Assembly (NCBI GenBank): GCA_016195145.1 | Contig: JACQAF010000055.1 | Location: 1 to 6,929 of the forward strand | Direction: 5' to 3' | Source of the DNA: Rhodospirillales bacterium | GTDB lineage: Bacteria; Pseudomonadota; Alphaproteobacteria; CACIAM-22H2 | Length of the DNA: 6,929 nt | Shown here: piece after piece, positions 1 through 6,929 of the stretch | How positions within the stretch are numbered: the stretch's first letter is position 1 | How the letters are laid out: each line of letters starts with the position of its first letter | Translations under genes and position numbers: made by a program | The notes under the pieces: model-generated | Database searches by the model: none | Told to the model about the DNA's origin: nothing | The model's input: only the letters and a program-made list of their open reading frames with translations

Positions 1-1335
<1,335 letters not shown>

Positions 1336-1453
1336 TACCGCGTTCGCTGGGGCGGAAGCGGAGCGGACGGACGAACCGCCGCCGGCGGCTATCGCTCGGT
1401 CGAGGGTAACCACCGGCGACGCGGCGGGATAAAACATCATTCTAGATTCGCGG
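1336..1453. other. ntrC-ntrY intergenic gap, no clear terminator or promoter
   Basis: This 118-base gap is the longest gene-free stretch in the window. It contains a perfect 12-base palindrome, GCCGCCGGCGGC (1378-1389), but with no loop and no following T run, so it is not a convincing intrinsic terminator. The last 25 bases before ntrY (about 1429-1448) are clearly more AT-rich than the surroundings and could hold a -10 element, but no matching -35 is visible. No sigma-54 -24/-12 element (TGGCAC-N5-TTGCA type) could be found. Transcription may read through from ntrC or begin here; the sequence does not decide. Confidence 0.4.
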
Positions 1454-3763
1454 ATGGCTGAAGAAGCGGCGGCGACGGGCACGACCTTCGGGCAGCGAAT
1501 GCGGCTGTGGACGAGTCGCGTCGGCTTGTCGCGCAAGCTCGCTATTGCGCTGACCGCGGCGGCGGTCGCTGCGGGCATGGCGACCTATGGTGCGCTTACT
1601 GGCGAGGAGTTCGCCCCCGATCCGCGCACTATCCTGCTTCTGCTCAATCTCGATCTGGTGTTGCTGCTGCTGCTGGGCGCGGTGGTGGCGCGACAGATCG
1701 TCGGCGTGTGGGTCGAACGTCGGCGCGGCCTGGCCGGCTCCAAACTGCACGTTCATCTTGTCGTCCTGTTCAGCGCGCTCGCCGCCACGCCGGCGATCGT
1801 CGTTGCGGTGTTCTCGGCGCTGTTCTTCAATCTCGGCGTTCAGGCATGGTTCAGCGACCGCGTGCGCGTCGCCCTGCGCGAATCCCTGGCCGTCGCCGAG
1901 GCCTACCTCGACGAGCACCGCAACACCATCCGGATCGACGTTCTGGCCATGGCCGACGATCTCAATCGCGAGGGATTGGCGTTGTTGCTCAATCCGCGGC
2001 GGATGCAGCAGATGGTGAGCGCCCAGGCGACGATCCGTTCGCTGCCCGAGGTCGTGGTCTTCGACGGACGCGGCCAGGTGCTTGCCCGTTCGGGGCTCAC
2101 GCTCTCGCTCGAATTCGAGGTGGTGCCGAATTGGGCGATCGAACGGGCCCGGGCCGGCGAACTCGTCATCTTCAGCCCGGATGTCGACGTGGCGCGGGGC
2201 GCGCTCGGCGACCGGGTGCGGGCGCTGATCCGCCTCGAAGGGTCCGACGACGTCTACCTGATGGTCGGACGCTTTGTGGAGCAGCGGGTTGTCGCCCATC
2301 TCGACCGCACGCGCGAGGCGGTGGCCGCCTACCAAAGCCTGGAAGGCAAACGATCGGGGCTGCAAATCACCTTTGCGATGATCTTCGTACTGGTGGCGCT
2401 CCTGTTGCTGCTGGCGGCGATATGGGTGGGGTTGGCGCTGGCAACGCGGCTGGCGCGGCCGATCGGCGCGCTGATCGCGGCGGCGGAGCAGGTGCGCGCC
2501 GGCGATCTTTCGGTCCGGGTCAGCGAGGGCCGCGCCGATGACGAGCTCGGCTCGTTGTCGCGGGCCTTCAACCGCATGACCAGCCAGCTCGACAGCCAGC
2601 GCCGCGAGGTCGTCGAGGCGAACCGCCAGCTCGATTACCGCCGCCGTTTCACCGAGGCGGTTCTGTCCGGCGTGTCGGCGGGCGTCATCGGCCTCGACCC
2701 CGAGGGACGGATCAATCTGCCCAACCGTTCGGCCTCGGTTCTGCTATCGACCGATCTCGACCGCATGATTGGCCGGGACTTCGGCGACGCCGTGCCCGAA
2801 ATGGTTCCATTGATCGAGGCGGCACGCGAGGCGCCCAACCATTTGGCCGAATCTGAAATCACGGTGGCGCGCGGCGGCCGGCGGCGGACGCTGATCGTCC
2901 GCATCGCCGGCGAGCGACTGGACGGAGGGGCGATGGGGTTCGTCATCACCTTCGACGACATCACCGAGCTCGAAGCCGCGCAGCGCAAGGCGGCGTGGGC
3001 CGACGTGGCGCGGCGCATCGCGCACGAGATCAAGAATCCCCTGACCCCGATCCAGCTTTCGGCCGAGCGGCTGAAGCGAAAATACCTGCCGCAAATCGGT
3101 AACGACGCGGAAACCTTCCGTGCCCTGACCGAAACGATCATCCGGCAGGTCGGCGATATCGGCCGGATGGTCGACGAATTCTCCTCCTTCGCGCGCATGC
3201 CGGCGCCGGTGATGCGCGAGGAGGATCTGGTCGAGCTGGTTCGCCGGACGGTCTTCCTGCAACGCAATGCGCGGCCGGAAATCTCCTTTGTCACCGAAAT
3301 CCCGGATCAGCCGATCGTCCTGCGCCTCGACCAGCGGCAGATCGGGCAGGCCTTGACCAATCTTTTGCAGAACGCCATCGATGCGATCGACGGGCGCGAG
3401 GCGGGGGTGGGGGACGCGCTGCCGCCGGGGCGCGTGGCCGCGCGAATCGTGGTGGAGGATGGCCGCGTGGCGGTTGAAATCGACGACAATGGCAAAGGAT
3501 TGCCGGCTGAGGATCGCGATCGCCTGACCGAACCTTATGTAACCACCCGGGCCAAGGGAACCGGACTGGGGCTGGCAATCGTGAAGAAAATTATGGAAGA
3601 TCATGGCGGCGAACTGATTCTCGCTGACCGGCCGGGGGGCGGAGCGCGGGTGAGCCTCATTTTCGTGGTCAAATCGGCGGCCGGCGAATCGGCGGCCCAC
3701 GACGCGACGCAACAGCAAACCGCAGGCCACGGACCAACCAAGGCAGCCATCCATGGCGCATGA
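1454..3763 (+). CDS. ntrY: Sensor histidine kinase NtrY
   Basis: Membrane-bound sensor kinase of the NtrY/NtrX two-component system; it autophosphorylates on histidine and passes the phosphate to NtrX. The 769 residues show three N-terminal membrane segments (about 29-48, 59-86, 99-126), a periplasmic region (about 127-303), a fourth segment (about 304-331), HAMP (about 330-383), a PAS domain (about 394-505), and a HisKA H-box with phospho-acceptor His524 in HEIKNPL. The ATPase domain follows, with N-box LLQNAIDAID (Asn640), G1 box DDNGKG (677-682) and G2 box GTGLGLA (702-708). Arg89-91 and Lys97 in the loop between segments 2 and 3 fit the positive-inside rule. The frame is bounded by an in-frame stop at 1430-1432, so the start is ATG 1454 or ATG 1499 (Met16); neither has a good Shine-Dalgarno sequence, and 1454 is chosen as the longer form. 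The last 29 or so residues are a low-complexity tail overlapping ntrX. Confidence 0.96.
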   Translation: MAEEAAATGTTFGQRMRLWTSRVGLSRKLAIALTAAAVAAGMATYGALTGEEFAPDPRTILLLLNLDLVLLLLLGAVVARQIVGVWVERRRGLAGSKLHVHLVVLFSALAATPAIVVAVFSALFFNLGVQAWFSDRVRVALRESLAVAEAYLDEHRNTIRIDVLAMADDLNREGLALLLNPRRMQQMVSAQATIRSLPEVVVFDGRGQVLARSGLTLSLEFEVVPNWAIERARAGELVIFSPDVDVARGALGDRVRALIRLEGSDDVYLMVGRFVEQRVVAHLDRTREAVAAYQSLEGKRSGLQITFAMIFVLVALLLLLAAIWVGLALATRLARPIGALIAAAEQVRAGDLSVRVSEGRADDELGSLSRAFNRMTSQLDSQRREVVEANRQLDYRRRFTEAVLSGVSAGVIGLDPEGRINLPNRSASVLLSTDLDRMIGRDFGDAVPEMVPLIEAAREAPNHLAESEITVARGGRRRTLIVRIAGERLDGGAMGFVITFDDITELEAAQRKAAWADVARRIAHEIKNPLTPIQLSAERLKRKYLPQIGNDAETFRALTETIIRQVGDIGRMVDEFSSFARMPAPVMREEDLVELVRRTVFLQRNARPEISFVTEIPDQPIVLRLDQRQIGQALTNLLQNAIDAIDGREAGVGDALPPGRVAARIVVEDGRVAVEIDDNGKGLPAEDRDRLTEPYVTTRAKGTGLGLAIVKKIMEDHGGELILADRPGGGARVSLIFVVKSAAGESAAHDATQQQTAGHGPTKAAIHGA
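3740..3743 (+). promoter_or_regulatory. Ribosome binding site of ntrX
   Basis: AAGG lies 9 bases before the ATG at 3753, inside the last codons of ntrY. It supports this start for ntrX and means ribosomes finishing ntrY pass over the ntrX initiation site, consistent with translational coupling. Confidence 0.6.
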
Positions 3764-5159
3764 CATCCTGATCGTCGATGACGAAGCCGATATCCGGATG
3801 CTGATCAGCGGCATCCTCGAAGATGACGGCCACCAGACGCGGGTGGCGGCGGATTCGACGGCTGCGCTGGCCGCCATTCGGACGCGTTATCCGAATCTGC
3901 TGATCCTCGACATCTGGCTTCGCGGCAGTCCGCTCGACGGGCTGGAGGTTCTCGACATCGTCAAACGCGAGCATCCCGAGCTGCCGGTGGTGGTGATCAG
4001 CGGCCACGGCAACATCGAAACCGCGGTGTCGTCAATCAAACGCGGCGCTTACGATTTCATCGAGAAACCGTTCAAGGCCGACCGCTTGCTGCTGGTCGTC
4101 GCCCGCGCCATCGAGGCGGCGCGTCTCAAGCGCGAGAACGAGGAGCTGACGCTGCGCGCCGGCGGGCCGGTGGAGCTGGTCGGCACCTGCGCCGGGATTA
4201 ACGCCGTTCGCCAGGCGATCGAGCGCGTCGCGCCGACCGGTAGCCGCGTGCTGATCACCGGGCCGGCGGGGGCGGGGAAGGAAGTGGTCGCGCGGCTGAT
4301 TCATGCGCATTCGCGACGCAGCACCCGGCCGTTCGTGGCGATCAATTGCGCCAGCATGCAGCCCGAGCGAATGGAGAGCGAGCTGTTCGGCGTCGAGGCC
4401 GGCGCCGAAGGGCCCGACAGCCTGCCGAAGATCGGCACCTTCGAGCAGGCGCATAACGGCACGCTGTTCCTCGACGAAGTCGCCGACATGCCGCTCGAGA
4501 CCCAGGGCAAGATCGTGCGGGTGCTGCAGGACCAGATGTTCGAGCGCGTCGGCGGGCGGGCGCGCGTCGCCGTCGATGTACGGGTAATTGCGGCCACGTC
4601 GCATGATTTGCAGGCGGCGATGACAGCCGACCGGTTTCGCGAGGATCTATATTACCGGCTGAATGTCGTGCCGATCCGTGTGCCGCCGTTACGCGAGCGC
4701 CGCGAGGATATTCCCCTGCTGGTCGAGAATTTCATGTTACGCGCGGCGGCCGCCTCGGGGTTGACGCCGCGCGCCATCGGCGACGATGCGATGGCGGCGC
4801 TGCAGGGCTATGAATGGCCAGGCAATGCCCGCCAGTTGCGCAACGTCGTCGAACGGCTGCTGATCATGGCGCCGGGCGACGCGACGCAACCGATCCGCGC
4901 CGACATGCTGCCGCCCGAGCTGAGCGCGGTCATGCCGGCCAGCCTCAAGGGCGACCAGAGCGCCGAGATCATGGCCCTGCCGTTGCGCGATGCGCGCGAG
5001 CTGTTCGAGCGGCAGTACCTGCTCGCCCAGGTGACGCGGTTCGGCGGCAATATCTCGCGCACCGCCGCCTTCGTCGGCATGGAGCGCTCGGCGCTTCATC
5101 GCAAGCTGAAAATGCTCGGCGTCCATGGCGGCGACCGGCCAGCCCTCCTCGATTCCTGA
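3753..5159 (+). CDS. ntrX: Response regulator NtrX, AAA+ domain lacking GAFTGA
   Basis: Response regulator paired with NtrY. The 468 residues have the NtrC-family layout. The receiver domain (about 4-120) has acidic residues Asp9, Asp10 and Glu11, phospho-acceptor Asp53 (LDIWL), Ser83 and Lys105. The AAA+ domain (about 140-370) has Walker A GPAGAGKE (170-177), Walker B LFLDEV (238-243), arginine-finger region FRED (295-298) and WPGN sensor II (355-358). A Fis-type helix-turn-helix occupies about 417-455. The sigma-54 contact loop is replaced: after ELFG, ungapped alignment with the NtrC encoded upstream puts GAEGPD (217-222, bases 4401-4418) where NtrC has GAFTGA. ATP binding and hydrolysis residues remain, so it may still form oligomers, but it probably does not activate sigma-54 polymerase and may act as a repressor or a sigma-70-type regulator. 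NtrX proteins of other Alphaproteobacteria are also known to lack a proper GAFTGA. The start has a Shine-Dalgarno sequence and fits the family N-terminus. Confidence 0.96.
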   Translation: MAHDILIVDDEADIRMLISGILEDDGHQTRVAADSTAALAAIRTRYPNLLILDIWLRGSPLDGLEVLDIVKREHPELPVVVISGHGNIETAVSSIKRGAYDFIEKPFKADRLLLVVARAIEAARLKRENEELTLRAGGPVELVGTCAGINAVRQAIERVAPTGSRVLITGPAGAGKEVVARLIHAHSRRSTRPFVAINCASMQPERMESELFGVEAGAEGPDSLPKIGTFEQAHNGTLFLDEVADMPLETQGKIVRVLQDQMFERVGGRARVAVDVRVIAATSHDLQAAMTADRFREDLYYRLNVVPIRVPPLRERREDIPLLVENFMLRAAAASGLTPRAIGDDAMAALQGYEWPGNARQLRNVVERLLIMAPGDATQPIRADMLPPELSAVMPASLKGDQSAEIMALPLRDARELFERQYLLAQVTRFGGNISRTAAFVGMERSALHRKLKMLGVHGGDRPALLDS

Positions 5160-5168
5160 TCGCGCGCC

Positions 5169-6545
5169 ATGAAAGCCATCGTCTGCGGCGCCGGTCAGGT
5201 CGGCTATCACATCGCCCGCACGCTTGCGGCCGAGGGCAACGACGTCACCGTCATCGACCAGAAAGAGGACGTGATCGAAAAGATCGCAGGGTCGAGCGAC
5301 GTACGCGGCATCGTCGGTCACGCTGCGCATCCCGACGTGCTTGAGCGCGCCGGCGCCTCGGGGGCCGATCTGCTGATCGCGGTGACCTACGCCGACGAGG
5401 TGAACATGGTGGCCTGCCAGGTCGCCCATTCGCTGTTCGACGTGCCGACCAAGATCGCCCGCATCCGCGCCCAGAGCTATCTCAACCCGGCCTGGGCGAA
5501 TCTGTTCAGTCGCGACCGGCTGCCGATCGACGTCGTCATCTCGCCCGAGATCGAGGTTGCGCGCGCCATCTGGCGGCGGCTGCAGGTGCCGGGCGCGTCC
5601 GACATGATTCCGCTCGCCGACGACAAGGTGCGGCTGATCGGCGTGCGCTGCGAGCAGGATTGCCCGATCGTCAACACGCCGTTGCGCCAGCTTACCGGCC
5701 TGTTCCCCGATCTTAATATCGTCGTCGTCGGAATCGTGCGCGGCGACCGCGCCTTTGTGCCGTCGGGCGACGACGCCATGCTGGCCGGCGACGAGGTGTT
5801 CATCGTCGCCGACACCACCCATGTCAGCCGCGCGCTGGTCGTTTTCGGTCACGACGAGGCCGCGTTGCGGCGTATCGTTATCCTCGGCGGCGGCAATGTG
5901 GGGCTCTTCCTCGCCCAGGAAATCGAGGCGGGTTCCGCCGGGCTCACCGCCAAGATCATCGAGCTCGACAAGAATCGGGCCGAACTGATCGCCGAGCGCC
6001 TGTCGGGCACGATGGTGCTCAACGGCGACGCGCTCGATCCCGAGACCTTGGAAGAAGTCAACATCCAGGCTGCCGAATCGGTGGTCGCGGTGACCAACGA
6101 CGACGAGACCAATATTCTCGCTTCGCTGCTAGCCAAACGGGCCGGTTGCAAGCGCGCAGTCACGCTGGTCAACAAGGCGACCTATTCGCCGATCGTCGTC
6201 TCGTTCGGCATCGACGTCGTGGTCAGCCCGCGCGCCATCACCGTGTCGACCATCCTGCAGCAGGTGCGCCGCGGCCGTATCCGTTCGGTCCACAGCCTGC
6301 GCGACGATTTTGGCGAGATCATCGAGGCCGAGGCGCTGGAGACGTCGACCCTGGTCAACAAACCGCTGGCCGAGGCGCAGCTTCCCGACGGCGTGATCAT
6401 CGGCGCGCTGGTGCGCGGCGACAAGGTAATCATCCCGCGCGGCGATACGGTTCCCCGGCCGGGCGACCGGGTAATCCTGTTTGCCGCCTCGGCGGCGGTG
6501 AAGACGGTCGAGAAGATGTTCGCCGTCCGGCTGGAATATTTCTGA
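5169..6545 (+). CDS. trkA: Trk system potassium uptake regulatory protein TrkA
   Basis: Peripheral membrane protein of the cytoplasmic face that binds NAD(H) and gates the TrkH/TrkG potassium channel. At 458 residues it is the same length as E. coli TrkA and holds two RCK units. The first Rossmann fold begins at residue 3 with GAGQVG (7-12) and the acidic ribose-binding Asp30 at the end of strand 2; the second has GGGNVG (240-245) and acidic Glu265 (IIELD). Each is followed by a TrkA-C domain (about 145-225 and 375-455). Both nucleotide sites look intact. The ATG at 5169 is only 9 bases after the ntrX stop and has no visible Shine-Dalgarno sequence, so translation is probably coupled to ntrX; the start is fixed by the Rossmann strand that begins at once. 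No trkH or trkG channel gene is in the window. Confidence 0.96.
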   Translation: MKAIVCGAGQVGYHIARTLAAEGNDVTVIDQKEDVIEKIAGSSDVRGIVGHAAHPDVLERAGASGADLLIAVTYADEVNMVACQVAHSLFDVPTKIARIRAQSYLNPAWANLFSRDRLPIDVVISPEIEVARAIWRRLQVPGASDMIPLADDKVRLIGVRCEQDCPIVNTPLRQLTGLFPDLNIVVVGIVRGDRAFVPSGDDAMLAGDEVFIVADTTHVSRALVVFGHDEAALRRIVILGGGNVGLFLAQEIEAGSAGLTAKIIELDKNRAELIAERLSGTMVLNGDALDPETLEEVNIQAAESVVAVTNDDETNILASLLAKRAGCKRAVTLVNKATYSPIVVSFGIDVVVSPRAITVSTILQQVRRGRIRSVHSLRDDFGEIIEAEALETSTLVNKPLAEAQLPDGVIIGALVRGDKVIIPRGDTVPRPGDRVILFAASAAVKTVEKMFAVRLEYF

Positions 6546-6555
6546 GCCGCCGGCC

Positions 6556-6561
6556 TATAGT
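6556..6561 (+). promoter_or_regulatory. Possible -10 element upstream of the aminotransferase gene
   Basis: TATAGT stands out in GC-rich surroundings just after the trkA stop codon, 60 bases before the aminotransferase start. It resembles a sigma-70-type -10 hexamer and would give a short leader of about 55 bases. No good -35 hexamer is visible 16-18 bases upstream, so this is a weak candidate only. Confidence 0.25.
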
Positions 6562-6572
6562 GATGGCGATTT

Positions 6573-6597
6573 CCGGTTCGGGCAGGCCCGGTTCGGG
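6573..6597. repeat. Short direct repeat with alternative small hairpins
   Basis: CCGGTTCGGG occurs twice, at 6573-6582 and 6588-6597, a 15-base period. The CCCG at 6587-6590 can pair either with the upstream CGGG (6579-6582, loop CAGG) or with the downstream CGGG (6594-6597, loop GTT), so two small hairpins exclude each other. There is no T run, so neither is an intrinsic terminator. The repeat lies 25 bases before the aminotransferase start codon. Function, if any, is unknown. Confidence 0.5.
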
Positions 6598-6602
6598 TAG
6601 AT

Positions 6603-6609
6603 AAGGGGA
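6603..6609 (+). promoter_or_regulatory. Ribosome binding site of the aminotransferase gene
   Basis: AAGGGGA is a strong Shine-Dalgarno-like sequence, the best in the window. It lies 12 bases before the ATG at 6622, slightly farther than usual. No other in-frame ATG, GTG or TTG lies between them, so it supports the 6622 start. Confidence 0.6.
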
Positions 6610-6621
6610 CAGATCGTCATC

Positions 6622-6929
6622 ATGTCGCGCGTCGCTTATGTGAATGGCCGTTATGTTCCGCATAGGGCCGCTTCGGTGCATATCGAGGATCGCGGCTATC
6701 AGTTCGCCGACGGCGTATACGAAGTGGTCGCCGTCGCCGGCGGCATGTTCGTCGATTGCGGCCCCCATCTCGATCGCCTCGACCGTTCGCTGAAGGAGCT
6801 GCGGATCGCGCCGCCGATGCCCCGACGGGCGCTTGAGTTGACGATGCGCGAAGTCGTGCGCCGCAACCGGGTTACGGACGGTATAATCTATATGCAGATG
6901 ACCCGCGGCGTGGCGCCGCGCGATCATGC
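6622..6929 (+). CDS. dat: D-amino-acid aminotransferase, class IV PLP fold (3' truncated)
   Basis: Cytoplasmic PLP enzyme that would interconvert D-amino acids and 2-oxo acids, for example D-alanine and 2-oxoglutarate giving pyruvate and D-glutamate, linked to peptidoglycan precursor supply. Only the first 102 codons are present of a family length near 285, so the catalytic PLP-binding lysine lies outside the window. The N-terminus carries the class IV signature EDRGYQFADGVYE (22-34). Aligned with the Bacillus enzyme (Tyr31, Arg50, Arg98, His100) at a constant offset of two, it has Tyr33, Arg52 (HLDRL), Arg100 and His102 (PRDH). Tyr, Arg and His form the substrate carboxylate trap of D-amino-acid aminotransferases, which favours this over a branched-chain aminotransferase or aminodeoxychorismate lyase. 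Neighbouring trkA lies 76 bases upstream on the same strand. Confidence 0.88.
   Translation, partial: MSRVAYVNGRYVPHRAASVHIEDRGYQFADGVYEVVAVAGGMFVDCGPHLDRLDRSLKELRIAPPMPRRALELTMREVVRRNRVTDGIIYMQMTRGVAPRDH

Noticed and set aside
1348..1364. GG-N10-GC spacing resembling a sigma-54 promoter upstream of ntrY
   Set aside because: Only the bare GG and GC spacing matches; the TGGCAC and TTGCA bodies are absent, and such spacing is common by chance in GC-rich DNA.
1378..1389. GCCGCCGGCGGC palindrome as a terminator of ntrC
   Set aside because: It has no loop and no T tract, and GC palindromes of this kind are common in such a genome.
1442..2365. 307-codon open frame on the minus strand opposite ntrY
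   Set aside because: It lies fully opposite a confident gene in GC-rich DNA, where antisense frames stay open because of G/C-ending codons. The product is rich in His, Arg, Asp and Gln with no recognisable domain.
2744..3877. 377-codon open frame on the minus strand opposite ntrY and ntrX
   Set aside because: Antisense shadow of two confident genes; no domain or motif and no ribosome site that I can support.
4737..5852. 371-codon open frame on the minus strand opposite ntrX and trkA
   Set aside because: Same kind of shadow. It crosses the ntrX-trkA junction and its composition mirrors the sense codons.
6882..6887. Perfect TATAAT hexamer inside the aminotransferase gene
   Set aside because: It is made by codons for the conserved Gly-Ile-Ile-Tyr stretch. 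No -35 hexamer sits at 16-18 bases; the nearest TTGACG (6838-6843) is 38 bases away. An internal promoter for a downstream gene cannot be excluded but is not supported.

Overview
The window is a GC-rich stretch of bacterial chromosome whose codons mostly end in G or C. It carries five genes in a row on the + strand: ntrC (5' end missing), ntrY, ntrX, trkA, and a D-amino-acid aminotransferase gene (3' end missing). The order ntrC-ntrY-ntrX-trkA is a well-known chromosomal arrangement in Alphaproteobacteria. The dat-type aminotransferase after trkA, together with the protein sequences, points to a Rhodospirillales-like alphaproteobacterium. The order-level placement is an inference; the class-level one is firm. 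I see no mobile element, CRISPR array, RNA gene or sign of recent transfer.

Layout: bases 1-1335 encode NtrC, the response regulator and sigma-54 activator of nitrogen regulation, lacking roughly its first 38 residues. A 118-base gap follows. Bases 1454-3763 encode NtrY, a membrane-bound sensor histidine kinase with four membrane segments, a periplasmic domain, HAMP, PAS, HisKA and ATPase domains. NtrX (3753-5159) overlaps the end of ntrY by 11 bases. TrkA (5169-6545), the NAD(H)-binding regulator of potassium uptake, starts 9 bases after ntrX. After a 76-base gap with a small direct repeat, the class IV PLP aminotransferase starts at 6622 and runs off the window.

How they work together: NtrC normally works with NtrB, whose gene would lie just upstream, to switch on nitrogen-assimilation genes with sigma-54. 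NtrY and NtrX form a second, membrane-sensing pair linked in other Alphaproteobacteria to nitrogen, nitrate, redox and cell-envelope responses. The tight ntrY-ntrX-trkA packing suggests that this sensory pair is co-expressed with the potassium-uptake regulator. The aminotransferase gene has its own Shine-Dalgarno sequence and may have its own promoter.

This is mostly an ordinary, conserved core region. I do not see an undescribed system in it. The points most worth a second look are the loss of the sigma-54-contacting GAFTGA loop in NtrX, replaced without any change in length by GAEGPD, and the repeat with alternative hairpins and a 13-residue open frame just before the aminotransferase gene.
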